A stretch of DNA of 64,000 nt from assembly GCF_027594865.1 (NCBI RefSeq), contig NZ_CP089391.1, positions 3,378,501-3,442,500 on the forward strand, written 5' to 3'. Positions 33,225 to 42,108 of this stretch are shown here, one piece after another. Source of the stretch: Bradyrhizobium xenonodulans (lineage in GTDB: Bacteria > Pseudomonadota > Alphaproteobacteria > Rhizobiales > Xanthobacteraceae). The stretch's first letter is position 1, and every line of letters begins with the position of its first letter. A program made the position numbers and the translations under genes. A model generated the notes under the pieces. The model ran no database searches. It had not been told where the DNA came from and worked only from the letters and a program-made list of their open reading frames with translations.

Positions 33225-34625
33225 ATGCTCCGCCGGTTAGTGCTCCGTTTCGCAAGAGATCGGAAGGCCAACATCGCCGTCATCTTCGCGCTCATGACGG
33301 TTCCGATCATCTTTCTGCTCGGCATGACGCTCGACTACACCCAGGCCGCGCGCAAGCGGGAGCAATTGAACGCCGCCGCCGACGCGGCCGCGATCGCGGC
33401 CGTGAGGCCGGCGATGTTGGCGCAGACCGACCCCGATGTCGTCAAGGCCACCGCGTCAACCGTCTTTGCAGCGAAGGCAAATCTTGCCGGTCTGTCGTCG
33501 GTCCCGACGCCGGAGGTTACCGTCGCGGATGTCGGCCTCGCGCGGACCATCACGGTTTCCTACACCGCGCAGTCCGTCAATAATTTCCCCAGCGTTCTCG
33601 GCAAGCAAACCTGGCAGGTTAACGGCTCCGCGACGGCGAAGGCTTCGAGCGCGCCCAACATGAACTTCTATCTGCTGATGGATGACTCCCCATCCATGGG
33701 GATCGGGGCAACCACGACAGACATCAGCAATCTCATCAAGTACACGGCCTCTGCGTATCAGTCTGCGGCGGGCTCGCAGAATTGCGGCTTCGCCTGTCAT
33801 GAAACCAACATCGCTAAGGACGGCGGGACCAAGGATAACCTCGCGATCGCGCGACAAAGAAATATCACTTTGCGGATCGATCTCGTGACGAGCGCCGTCA
33901 ACCAGCTGCTCAATAGCTGGTCGAGCTGCCCGCAGTCGGGCATTTCGGGAGGCGTCATGCAGTGCATGTCGGTGTTGAACAACACCACATACAAAGCGGC
34001 GCTCTATACGTTCGACCTGGGTTTGAACGAGCTGGCGAAGCTGACCACCCCGAGCAGCGCCGGAGCCCAGGTTTCCAATATCGCGCTGATGCCGGTCGCC
34101 TACCAGAACTGCGTCGTTCCGACGACGAACTGCAAGACCGACAACGGCACAGATATTGCCACCGCGCTCACCAACCTCAACAAGATCATGCCTGACCCCG
34201 GCCTTGGCAGCAACGCGGCGAAGGATACGCCGCAGGAAGTGGTGTTCCTCGTTACCGACGGCGTCGAGGACAAGATCTCCGCAACTTGCCCCAACGCGAC
34301 CTTCGCCGGCAACAGCCGATGCCAGCAGCCGCTCGACACGGCGATGTGCAAGACCATTAAGGACCGGGGCATCAAGATCGCGGTCCTCTACACGGAGTAT
34401 CTGCAGCTCAAGACGCCCAATATCCCGGCCACGAACAGCTGGTACATGAGCTGGGTAGACCCCTACAACGGGCCTACTTCCTTGACCGGCAAGATCGCGC
34501 AGAACCTGCAATCATGCGCCTCGCCTGGCTTCTATGCCGCGGTTCAAACCGGCGGTGACATTTCGAACGCGCTGACCGACCTGTTCATCAAGGTTGCGAC
34601 CAGTACGGCCAGCCTGGTGCAGTAG
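33225..34625 (+). CDS. TadG-like pilus-assembly protein with vWA domain
   Basis: The 466-residue protein begins with a basic stretch and one membrane helix (ANIAVIFALMTVPIIFLLGMTLDY, about 13-36) preceding AARKREQLNAAADAAAIAAV, the pseudopilin-like Flp/TadE/TadG entrance. From about residue 150 a von Willebrand A domain follows, with the MIDAS motif DDSPS. The periplasmic part holds several cysteines. In Tad systems TadG joins TadE and TadF in pilus maturation at the inner membrane. ATG at 33225 was preferred (AGGA 8 bp upstream); ATG at 33216 is the alternative. It heads a four-gene set with two TadE-like genes and CpaC. Confidence 0.83.
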   Translation: MLRRLVLRFARDRKANIAVIFALMTVPIIFLLGMTLDYTQAARKREQLNAAADAAAIAAVRPAMLAQTDPDVVKATASTVFAAKANLAGLSSVPTPEVTVADVGLARTITVSYTAQSVNNFPSVLGKQTWQVNGSATAKASSAPNMNFYLLMDDSPSMGIGATTTDISNLIKYTASAYQSAAGSQNCGFACHETNIAKDGGTKDNLAIARQRNITLRIDLVTSAVNQLLNSWSSCPQSGISGGVMQCMSVLNNTTYKAALYTFDLGLNELAKLTTPSSAGAQVSNIALMPVAYQNCVVPTTNCKTDNGTDIATALTNLNKIMPDPGLGSNAAKDTPQEVVFLVTDGVEDKISATCPNATFAGNSRCQQPLDTAMCKTIKDRGIKIAVLYTEYLQLKTPNIPATNSWYMSWVDPYNGPTSLTGKIAQNLQSCASPGFYAAVQTGGDISNALTDLFIKVATSTASLVQ

Positions 34626-34635
34626 GGACATCGCC

Positions 34636-35187
34636 ATGGCCGGTCCGGATGCAACAACAAAGACACGACGCCGCAATCGCCGCGCTGCCTTCGCGCGGGA
34701 CGACAGGGGCGCCACGGCGGTCGAATTCGCGCTCGTCGCGGCGCCGTTCCTCGCCCTCATCATCGCGCTCATGCAGACGTTTCTGGTCTTCTTTGCCCAG
34801 CAGATGCTCGAATCCGTGGTGCGCCAGTCGGCGCGCCTCGTCATGACCGGGCAGGTCCAGTCGGCGCAAATGACGCAGGCGGTCTTCAAGCAGAAGGTCT
34901 GCGATCAGATCGTGATCCTGTTCAATTGCAGCGGCCTGATGGTCGACATGCAGGTCGCGACGTCATGGTCTTCGGCGAACACGGCCACACCCGCCCTGAC
35001 CTTCGACGGCTCGGGCAACGTGACCAATAGCTGGCAGTACGATCCGGGCGATCCCGGCGATATCGTCGTTCTCCGCGTCATGTATGTATGGCCAGTCGTT
35101 CTCGGGCCGCTCGGTTTCAATCTCTCAAACCTCACCAATGGCAGCCGGCTGATCATGTCGTCTGCCGCGTTCCAGAACGAGCCATGA
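34636..35187 (+). CDS. TadE-like pilus-assembly protein
   Basis: The 183-residue protein has a basic N-terminus and a single hydrophobic helix starting with the TadE signature RDDRGATAVEFALVAAPFLALIIALMQ (E at the conserved +5-like position of the pseudopilin motif). The rest is a periplasmic domain ending near MSSAAFQNEP with two Cys in the central part. TadE pseudopilins are processed by the TadV prepilin peptidase and help assemble Flp pili. ATG has AGGGA 7 bp before it. It lies 10 bp after the vWA gene and overlaps the next TadE-like gene by ATGA. Confidence 0.85.
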   Translation: MAGPDATTKTRRRNRRAAFARDDRGATAVEFALVAAPFLALIIALMQTFLVFFAQQMLESVVRQSARLVMTGQVQSAQMTQAVFKQKVCDQIVILFNCSGLMVDMQVATSWSSANTATPALTFDGSGNVTNSWQYDPGDPGDIVVLRVMYVWPVVLGPLGFNLSNLTNGSRLIMSSAAFQNEP

Positions 35188-35849
35188 GGCACCTGATGAT
35201 CTCTGCCCTGACGTCCCGCGCCCGGCACTTGTTGACCGATGTCCGCGCCGTTGCAGCGACGGAGTTCGCCATTGTGACGCCGTTCATGCTGGTGCTCTAT
35301 GTCGGCGGCGTCGAGCTCGGCAACGGGCTCGCGATGAACGTCAAGGTCAGCGCGACCGCGCACAGTGTTGCCGACATGGTCTCGCAGAACACGGCCGTGA
35401 CATCGACCCAGATGGACGGCATTCTCGCGGCGGCGACGGCCATCATGGCTCCGTATCCCCTCAAGAACGGCAGCACCCCCTTGATGACGATCACGGTCTC
35501 GGAAGTCTCGACCGACTCCTCGGGCAACGCGACGGTTCAATGGAGCAAGTCGACGAGCTCGACAGGGGCGAGGACCAAAGGTCAGGCGATGACCTTGTCG
35601 TCCTTTACCGCGCCGGGTGGCACCAGCAATGCCAACATCTCGCTCATCCTGAGCGAGGTGTCCTACGACTACGCGCCCAACCTCGGCTTCACGATTGCTG
35701 GCACGGTGAAGCTGTCCGACAGCTACTATTTGTTCCCGCGCTGCTCGACCAATGGTCCGAGCACATTGACCCCTCCCTATTACGACGTGAAATATCCGGC
35801 GACGGCGACCTGTACCTGCGTGCAGCATTTGCAGCAGAAGATCTGTTAG
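35184..35849 (+). CDS. TadE/TadF-like pilus-assembly protein
   Basis: The 221-residue protein has the pseudopilin entrance VAATEFAIVTPFMLVLYVGGVELG at about 23-46, then SATAHSVADMVSQNTAV, typical of the second TadE-like (TadF-type) protein. The C-terminal domain ends in a Cys-rich CTCVQHLQQKIC. It overlaps the first TadE-like gene by 4 bp, so the two are expected to be made together. ATG at 35184 is used; another ATG four codons later is possible. No prepilin (Flp), TadA ATPase or TadB/C platform is present in this window. Confidence 0.83.
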   Translation: MRHLMISALTSRARHLLTDVRAVAATEFAIVTPFMLVLYVGGVELGNGLAMNVKVSATAHSVADMVSQNTAVTSTQMDGILAAATAIMAPYPLKNGSTPLMTITVSEVSTDSSGNATVQWSKSTSSTGARTKGQAMTLSSFTAPGGTSNANISLILSEVSYDYAPNLGFTIAGTVKLSDSYYLFPRCSTNGPSTLTPPYYDVKYPATATCTCVQHLQQKIC

Positions 35850-36066
35850 CATCGCGAGGCGCCCCCAAGACGGCCGCCCTTGTGCGCGCCGCCCATTGGG
35901 GCTGGATTTAGGCATTCTTTTCCGGCGTATATCGCTGCCCTCAATTTTGTTTCATTTGTGCTGGAGGCGCCTGAACGCCTCGCCTGCGACGTTCAATCCG
36001 CGTTGACCGGCATGTGGCTCCTTGCGTCCTGCGAGAGACCCGTGACGTCTTCCGAGGGACAGGACG

Positions 36067-37530
36067 TTGAGGACAATCGTCATATTGGACGGCCACGGAC
36101 CGTCATCGCGTGCGCTCGCGTGCTGGCTCTCGGCGCTGCTGGTTCTGGCGGCGGTTTCCTGTCGGCCGTCGGCGGCGGAAGCCGCCGACCACGGTCCCCC
36201 GAGACGAGGAGATGCGACCAGACAAACCGAGGCGAGGTTCGTGTCCCTCGGCGTGGGCAAATCGTTCGTGATCGATCTTCCGCGCGACGTGAAGGATGTG
36301 CTGGTCGCTGACCCCAAGATCGCCAATGTCGTGCTGCGATCGGCGCAGCGCGCCTACGTCATCGGCGCGGCCGTCGGGCAAACCAACGTGGTGTTCTTCG
36401 ATACAGCGGGGCAATCGATCGTTGCCTATGACATCGCCGTCAAGCGTGACCTGAACGGTGTTCGTGCCGCGCTGAAGCAGGCGCTTCCCGCTGCCAATGT
36501 CCAGATCGACGGCGTCGGCGATGGCGTCATCCTGACCGGCACCGTCGCGACACCCGTCGAAGCGCAGCAGGCCAACGATATTGCTGCACGGCTCGCGGGA
36601 GCGGCCGACAAGGTCGTCAATCTGATCACGGTTCGGGGACGTGACCAGGTGATGTTGAAGGTGACGGTCGCCGAGCTTTCGCGCGAGATCGTGAAGCAGC
36701 TTGGGGTCGATCTCAGCACGAGCCTCAGCTCGGGCACGTCGGTCGTGAGCCTGACGAACGCGAATCCCTTTACCGCCTACGGCAAGAACCTCGTCGACGG
36801 CAACAACGTGTCTCTGTCGGCCGGCGGCACGACGGCCACGCTGCGGGCGATGGAGAAAGCGGGCGTCATCCGTACCTTGGCGGAGCCCACGCTGACGGCG
36901 ATATCGGGCGAGGCCGCCACGTTTGTCTCCGGCGGGGAGTTTCCCGTTCCCGCAGGATATTCCTGCGACCCGACGACACATGTCTGCACGACGCAGATCA
37001 GCTTCAAGAAATTCGGAATGTCGCTGAGCTTCACGCCGGTCGTGCTTGCGGAAGGCCGCATCAGCCTGCACTTGATGACCGAAGTGTCGGATCTCTCGAA
37101 CGAGAATTCGATAACCCTGTCGCAGGCGGTGAGCGACACGACGACCAATTCCCTGACCGTTCCGTCGATCAAGACGCGGCGGGCGGAAAGCACGCTCGAG
37201 ATCCCTTCCGGCGGGTCCATGGCGATCGCCGGCTTGATTCAGGACCAGACCAAGCGAGCCGTGAATGGCTTGCCCGGGCTCATGCAGGTGCCGTTGCTGG
37301 GCGCGCTCTTTCGCAGCCAGGATTTCGTCAACAACCAGACCGAGCTCGTCGTTCTCGTGACGCCTTATCTCGTTCGCGCCGTGAGCCCGAGAGAGCTGTC
37401 GCGGCCGGATGACGGATTTGTCAGCGCGAGCGACCCGCAAGCCAATCTCATTGGCAACATCAATCGCATCTACGGCCGAACGGGGACGACACGAGCCCCT
37501 CGCGGTGACGTTGGCTTCATCACGGATTGA
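36067..37530 (+). CDS. cpaC: Type II/III secretion-family secretin (CpaC/RcpA type)
   Basis: The 487-residue outer-membrane secretin starts with a signal peptide (LSALLVLAAVSC to about residue 40), then the N-terminal pilus-secretin domain (GVGKSFVIDLPRDVKDVLVADPKIANVVLRSAQRAYVIG), a BON-like region (GDGVILTGTVATPVEAQQAND), and the secretin core with EIPSGGSMAIAGLIQ and VPLLGALFRSQ near the end. It forms the outer-membrane channel for a Flp/Tad pilus. The start appears to be TTG at 36067 with AGGACG just upstream; no ATG is available before the signal peptide. It follows the TadG/TadE genes in the same direction after a 217-bp gap. Confidence 0.9.
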   Translation: MRTIVILDGHGPSSRALACWLSALLVLAAVSCRPSAAEAADHGPPRRGDATRQTEARFVSLGVGKSFVIDLPRDVKDVLVADPKIANVVLRSAQRAYVIGAAVGQTNVVFFDTAGQSIVAYDIAVKRDLNGVRAALKQALPAANVQIDGVGDGVILTGTVATPVEAQQANDIAARLAGAADKVVNLITVRGRDQVMLKVTVAELSREIVKQLGVDLSTSLSSGTSVVSLTNANPFTAYGKNLVDGNNVSLSAGGTTATLRAMEKAGVIRTLAEPTLTAISGEAATFVSGGEFPVPAGYSCDPTTHVCTTQISFKKFGMSLSFTPVVLAEGRISLHLMTEVSDLSNENSITLSQAVSDTTTNSLTVPSIKTRRAESTLEIPSGGSMAIAGLIQDQTKRAVNGLPGLMQVPLLGALFRSQDFVNNQTELVVLVTPYLVRAVSPRELSRPDDGFVSASDPQANLIGNINRIYGRTGTTRAPRGDVGFITD

Positions 37531-37762
37531 CCCATGATCCATGCATCGAAAAGGTGCCGGCCCGCGGGCAGGCCCGGCCGTGCGGGTGTGCTCCGGACAT
37601 GCAACGTGGTTCCTCGCCTTCCACGCCGCACCTGCGCGTCGATGTTGCCAGGCCCTCGGCAACGTTCGGGCAAGGTTTGCAACATACGAAAACATCTTCG
37701 CCAACATCCTGCGGCTGTTGCGGCCTAGGAACGGTGCATACCGTCCGGATCGGGAACATTGG

Positions 37763-38257
37763 ATGCGACTGAACTCTCTTGCGACGCGCGCGGGCGTGGG
37801 CGCGATCTGCCTCTTGCTAGCGAGCGTCACCCCGTCGCGCGCGGAGCCGGTGTTCGACAGCCTGGGCGGCACATGGTCGGGTACCGGCACGATGAAGCCG
37901 TCGGACGGCCCGCGTGAGAAGGTCCGTTGCAAGGTGGCCTACAACATCACCAAGCCCGGACGTTCCGTGAGCCTCGACCTGCGCTGCGCGAGCGATGCCT
38001 ACAAGATGGTTCTATCCGCAAATATCGATCAGAACGGGACGGTGCTTTCGGGCAACTGGTTCGAGAGCGAATACCGGCAGGGCGGCAAGGTCTATGGCAC
38101 CAACAAGGATGGCCTGATCGAAGCGCGCATTGAAGGAAACACCGTCGCGGCGCTGGTGACGATCCAGACCAAGGGCGTTCATCAGTCGTTCCTGATGGAA
38201 GCGCCGGGATCCTGGATGTCGGAGGTGGCGATCGAATTGAACAAGGAAGCGAGGTAA
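37763..38257 (+). CDS. Secreted conserved hypothetical protein
   Basis: The 164-residue protein starts with a Sec signal (MRLNSLATRAGVGAICLLLAS, cleavage near SRAEPV). The mature part is mainly beta-strand: VFDSLGGTWSGTGTMK near the start and repeated Gly-Trp/Phe segments (GNWFESEYRQGG), with two cysteines (KVRCK and LRCAS) probably in a disulfide. I recognise no enzyme. It resembles small rhizobial secreted proteins of unknown role. The ATG at 37763 is consistent with the signal peptide. It follows the secretin by 232 bp and may or may not be co-transcribed. Confidence 0.65.
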   Translation: MRLNSLATRAGVGAICLLLASVTPSRAEPVFDSLGGTWSGTGTMKPSDGPREKVRCKVAYNITKPGRSVSLDLRCASDAYKMVLSANIDQNGTVLSGNWFESEYRQGGKVYGTNKDGLIEARIEGNTVAALVTIQTKGVHQSFLMEAPGSWMSEVAIELNKEAR

Positions 38258-38280
38258 CCTCGATCGGCATTGATGCGCAG

Positions 38281-38302
38281 CGGGACTCTCTCTCAAGTCC
38301 CG
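38281..38302 (+). terminator. Weak stem-loop after secreted hypothetical gene
   Basis: CGGGACT and AGTCCCG pair over 7 bp around an 8-nt loop; a short TTTT run comes only about 15 bases later. Position just after the stop at 38257 suggests a weak terminator. Confidence 0.3.
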
Positions 38303-38444
38303 GCCTCCCTCGTATTTTGTAAGAGTCCATTGCCGAACTCTCGCGCAAATGTCCCCGGAGGAGGTGCGAGGCCGACGCGTCGGCCGCTCCGGTCGCGGTT
38401 CGGGAAGGGCCGGGAGGCTCCGGCCCGAAGTTTCTGGTGCAGGA

Positions 38445-39077
38445 TCAATTCGGACAGGGTTGTCCGGCCGCTCCCCACATCGCCATGTCCTTGACGTGCT
38501 CCTCGAAGCTGCCGGGCGGCATCGAGCGGCCTGCGCCGGGCGCCCATCCGCGCGGGATGAATCCGTTCAGGGAGGCATCATGCCTGAGGTGCTCGACGAG
38601 ACCCGCGGCGTCGCGGCCGCCGTTGCGCTTGGGATCCTTCATTTGTGCGCAGATCTCGGCGCCGCTCTTGCCGAACCAGATGAATTCCACCGGGGCCAGC
38701 TGCCAGTCGATGCCGGCGCGCGGCGGCGCCGGCGCCGGCTCATTCGCCTGGGTGGAGGTCATGTGGCAGGTCGAGCAGGGGATCGCTTCAGCGCCGATGC
38801 GGCTTTCTCCGCCATGAATGTTCATGCCGTGCACACGCGGCTTGGTTTCGCCGGCCGGCGTCCATATCGGGATCGCCTTGGCGTCGACGTGACAGTTGGC
38901 GCAGCGCGGATGCGTCACCACGGCTTCGATTCGTTTCCAGGCCTCCAACCCCTCGGCGCGGCTGATGCTGCCCGCCGGCAACGTAGCCTTCGCGGGCTCG
39001 TCCTTGGCTACGACAATGCCCGTGAGGGCCGCGATCGACGAGGCGGCGAAGACGACCGCGATCAGGGATCTCTTCAT
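38445..39077 (-). CDS. Di-haem c-type cytochrome (periplasmic)
   Basis: The 210-residue protein has a Sec signal (KRSLIAVVFAASSIAALTG) and two CxxCH haem sites: CANCH (59-63) and CSTCH (101-105). It has HPRCANCHVDAKAIPIW and no other recognised domain. It is predicted to be a periplasmic electron carrier. The ATG at 39075-39077 has GAGG 6 bp before it. It lies 8 bp downstream of the molybdenum hydroxylase large subunit, so it probably takes electrons from IorAB and passes them on to the respiratory chain. Confidence 0.83.
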   Translation of the reverse strand: MKRSLIAVVFAASSIAALTGIVVAKDEPAKATLPAGSISRAEGLEAWKRIEAVVTHPRCANCHVDAKAIPIWTPAGETKPRVHGMNIHGGESRIGAEAIPCSTCHMTSTQANEPAPAPPRAGIDWQLAPVEFIWFGKSGAEICAQMKDPKRNGGRDAAGLVEHLRHDASLNGFIPRGWAPGAGRSMPPGSFEEHVKDMAMWGAAGQPCPN

Positions 39078-39085
39078 GGCGCGCC

Positions 39086-41338
39086 TCACACGAAATCGAT
39101 GAACTTGTTGAAGGGCATTTCGCGGATGCGCTTGCCGGTCGCAGCGAAGATCGCGTTGGCGAGCGCAGGCGCGGCAGGAGGAACCGGCGGCTCGCCGACG
39201 CCTCTCACCTTGGGATCGTTCTCGAGCCCGCGCACCTCGATGACGGGGCATTGGTAGATCCGCATCGCTTCGTGATGGTTGTAATTGGTCTGCTGCACCG
39301 CGCCCTTGGCGTAAGTGAGCTCGCAATTGATGGCGTGGCCGAGGCCCCAGATGACGCCGCCCTGAACCTGGTTCTCGAAATTGACGGGATCGATCACCTT
39401 GCCGACATCGGCCGCGATCCAGACCTTGTCGATCTTGATGCCCCTGTCCGTCATCGAGACCTCGACGACTTCTGCGACCGGTGTGCCAAAGGATTCCACG
39501 AACGCGACGCCGCGGCCCCTGCCGTTGCCGAGCGGTCCCTTCCAGTCCGACATCTCCGCGACCGTCTCCAGCACCTTGCGATAGTGCGGCACGGTGCACA
39601 TCGCGACGCGTGCCTTCATGGGATCGAGACCGGCCGCATGGATCAGCTCGTCGATGAAGCTTTCGGTGAAGAAGCCCGATGTGGAGGCGCCGACCGACCG
39701 CCACGTGGTGCACGGCGACAGTCCTTGCGCCTCGTAGCTCGTGCCCCGGAAATTGGGGATGTCGTAGTAGACATTCCAGAGCCCTGCGGCCAATTGCCCG
39801 TCGGGATCTTTTGTTGGTGTGCCCGAACGTTCGAGCAGTCCCTTGAACGGAGCCGTCGAGGCGAGTTGCAAGTCTGCTGCGACGATCTTGTTCTTGTCGA
39901 CGCTGCCGCGGTGCCGGGCGATCGCAATCTGCCGCGGGATATCCTGGAGGAAATCCTCCTCGCGCGAGAACACCAGCTTGATCGGCGTGCCCTTCATCTG
40001 ATCGGCGATCTCGGCGAGAACGCGGACGTTCTCGTATTCGAGACGGTGGCCAAAACTTCCACCGGACCACTGATTGTGGAAGGTGACCTGTTCCGGCTTG
40101 AGGCCGATCGCCGTCGCCGCGACATACTGCACGAAGCGGGGGCTCTGATGGCCGACCCAGATCTCCATCCCCTTGTCGGTGACGAGGCCGATTCCGTTCA
40201 GTGGCTCGAGCGGCTGGTGCCCCACATAGGGGGCGCGATATTCGGCCTCGACAAGCTTGCCCGTCTTTAGCGCGGCTTCGACATCGCCGGTCTTCCGCCA
40301 CTCCTTACCGAGGAATTCAGGCTTGAACGAGGATTCCAGCACCTTCCAATGATCGGCTTGGTCGGCGGGATAGGTTGAGGGCGCCCACTCGCAAATGACG
40401 GCGTCGACCGCCTTCATTGCGTACCAGCTGTTCGTCGCGATCACCGCGACGCCATTCTTGATTTCCAGGATCTTCTTGACCCCCGGCATCGTGCGCGCCT
40501 TGCTCGCGTCGTATGACTTCAGGGGCTGGCCCTTGCCGGGGTTCAGCTTGACGGCGGCATACAGCATGCCGTCCATCTTCAGGTCGATGCCGAATTTCAG
40601 CTCCCCCATGACCTTGTCGCGAATGTCGAGGCGCATCATCGGCCTGCCCAGGATGCGCCATTTCGAGGGATCACGCGGCTTGGCATCGAGCACCGGCGGA
40701 ATTTTTGCGGCGTCCGCGGAGAGATCGACATAGGCGATCTTGGTGCCGTCGGGCATGATCACATGGCCTGATTGGGTGCGCAGGTCAGCCACAGCGATGC
40801 CCGACCGCTTGGCGGCGGCGGCCTTCAGTGTTTCGCGTGCGACCGCGCCGGCAACACGCAGCTTTTCATAGGTGTCCGGCAGCGTGCTCGACCCGCCGGT
40901 CATCTGCAAGCCGGACTGCCTGAGCCATTCGAGCGTCTTGGCGCGCGCTTCCTCGGCGGCCGGACTCTGGTCAGGCGCAAGAAACGGCGCGAGTTCTTCT
41001 GCAAAACCGGTATTGAAGTAGGCGGGGCTGGGGCCGGCGAAGCGAACTTCGAACTGGCCGGGATCGAGGTCCATCTCCTCGGCGATCATGATCGGCTGCA
41101 CCGAGCCGACGCCCTGGCCGATGTCGGCGTGCTGCGCGATCAGCGTGATCTTGTCCGGGCTGATCTCGACCCAGGGATTGAAAGTCACGGAGTTCGGTCC
41201 GAGACCGGCGGAGAGGGGATTGTCACCGGCGGTGGTGGCTGCTTCCGCAATACCATAGGAACCGAAAGCGATGCCGCCGGCGATGGCGGCGGAGCCAAAT
41301 GCGAAAGCGCGGCGGGACAGATTATGCATGTGGCCCAT
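39086..41338 (-). CDS. Molybdenum hydroxylase large subunit (isoquinoline 1-oxidoreductase beta-like, IorB)
   Basis: The 750-residue protein has a twin-arginine signal (SRRAFAFG), so it is predicted to be moved across the membrane folded with its cofactor. The mature part has the xanthine-dehydrogenase/aldehyde-oxidase molybdopterin fold (QHADIGQGVG, QPLEPLNGIG, the glutamate motif GVGEPPVPPAAPALANAIF). It binds the Mo-molybdopterin cofactor and hydroxylates an N-heterocycle, aldehyde or similar substrate. The Tat signal, the small 2Fe-2S subunit and the cytochrome gene are the standard set of the IorA/IorB type. ATG at 41336-41338 follows the IorA stop after one base, with GGAG upstream. Confidence 0.9.
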   Translation of the reverse strand: MGHMHNLSRRAFAFGSAAIAGGIAFGSYGIAEAATTAGDNPLSAGLGPNSVTFNPWVEISPDKITLIAQHADIGQGVGSVQPIMIAEEMDLDPGQFEVRFAGPSPAYFNTGFAEELAPFLAPDQSPAAEEARAKTLEWLRQSGLQMTGGSSTLPDTYEKLRVAGAVARETLKAAAAKRSGIAVADLRTQSGHVIMPDGTKIAYVDLSADAAKIPPVLDAKPRDPSKWRILGRPMMRLDIRDKVMGELKFGIDLKMDGMLYAAVKLNPGKGQPLKSYDASKARTMPGVKKILEIKNGVAVIATNSWYAMKAVDAVICEWAPSTYPADQADHWKVLESSFKPEFLGKEWRKTGDVEAALKTGKLVEAEYRAPYVGHQPLEPLNGIGLVTDKGMEIWVGHQSPRFVQYVAATAIGLKPEQVTFHNQWSGGSFGHRLEYENVRVLAEIADQMKGTPIKLVFSREEDFLQDIPRQIAIARHRGSVDKNKIVAADLQLASTAPFKGLLERSGTPTKDPDGQLAAGLWNVYYDIPNFRGTSYEAQGLSPCTTWRSVGASTSGFFTESFIDELIHAAGLDPMKARVAMCTVPHYRKVLETVAEMSDWKGPLGNGRGRGVAFVESFGTPVAEVVEVSMTDRGIKIDKVWIAADVGKVIDPVNFENQVQGGVIWGLGHAINCELTYAKGAVQQTNYNHHEAMRIYQCPVIEVRGLENDPKVRGVGEPPVPPAAPALANAIFAATGKRIREMPFNKFIDFV

Positions 41339-41339
41339 C

Positions 41340-41804
41340 TCACTTCTCCGCCATCTTTCTTGCGGCAGCTGCATGAATCGCCGCGCGGATGCGCGGATAG
41401 GTGCCGCAGCGGCAGAGATTGCCCGACATCACCTGGTTGATCTCGTCGTCCGTCGGGTTGGAAATCAGATCGAGCAGCGAGATGGCCTGCATGATTTGGC
41501 CGGTCTGGCAATAACCGCATTGCGGCACCTGATGTTCGATCCAGGCCTGAATGACCGGGTTCTGCTCCCGTTTCTCCAGGCCTTCGAGCGTAACGACCGA
41601 CTTGCCCGCGACCTCGCCGATATGCGCCTGACAGGACCGGACGGCCATTCCGTCGATCTGGACGGTGCAGGCGCCGCATTGCGCGACCCCGCAGCCGTAT
41701 TTGGGGCTGGTGATGCCGAGCTCGTCGCGCAGGACCCAAAGCAGTGGCATCTCGGGAACGACATCAACGCGATGTTTGGTCCCATTGACGGTGAGCTCGA
41801 TCAT
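41340..41804 (-). CDS. Molybdenum hydroxylase 2Fe-2S subunit (IorA type)
   Basis: The 154-residue protein has two 2Fe-2S clusters. The plant-type cluster uses C38, C43, C46 and C58 (CGVAQCGAC, then C). The second uses C96, C99, C131 and C133 (CGYC, CRC). It carries electrons from the Mo site to the next acceptor, probably the di-haem cytochrome encoded downstream. ATG is preceded by a fair GAAGGAC. The duplicated 51-bp element lies 98 bp upstream. It is the first gene of the leftward iorA-iorB-cytochrome unit. Confidence 0.93.
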   Translation of the reverse strand: MIELTVNGTKHRVDVVPEMPLLWVLRDELGITSPKYGCGVAQCGACTVQIDGMAVRSCQAHIGEVAGKSVVTLEGLEKREQNPVIQAWIEHQVPQCGYCQTGQIMQAISLLDLISNPTDDEINQVMSGNLCRCGTYPRIRAAIHAAAARKMAEK

Positions 41805-41902
41805 GTCGGTGCGTCCTTCGGGAAATTGCCGTCTTCACGGCCGAAGTAGCGGTCCGAGCGCAGCCATCGCCACCTCGGCAACGGATCCTGACCGTCCATT
41901 CA

Positions 41903-41953
41903 AGTCTAGCGAGGTGTCGAGAGGGCTGCGGTTAAATGTGGTAAAAGCGTATG
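41903..41953 (-). promoter_or_regulatory. 51-bp upstream element, copy 1 (upstream of iorA)
   Basis: From AGTCTA (41903) to TATG (41953) the sequence matches that at 42908-42958 in 37 of 51 bases without gaps. Conserved blocks are AGTCTA, CGAG, GCGGTTAA and GGTAAAAGC. On the minus strand it reads CATACGCTTTTACC ... TTAACCGC ... TAGACT. It ends 98 bp before the iorA ATG, a fitting place for a promoter or activator site. Confidence 0.6.
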
Positions 41954-42064
41954 CGGGGAACGGTGCGGAACTCGTGCGATCATGCAAACACGGCCAGACA
42001 TGCGGTCATATTTGTCGCACCACATCACGCAGATTGCGCGCGATCGAATGGGCTTGATCGCGGG

Positions 42065-42091
42065 TCGCTGGAGAACTGTCGTCCTCCAGCG
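42065..42091 (-). terminator. Stem-loop after glcG-like unit
   Basis: TCGCTGGAG (42065-42073) and CTCCAGCGA (42083-42091) form a perfect 9-bp stem with a 9-nt loop. No T-run follows on either strand, so it is a candidate intrinsic or processed 3' end for the leftward peptide-glcG transcript. Confidence 0.45.
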
Positions 42092-42108
42092 ATCATGACG
42101 TTTAATCC

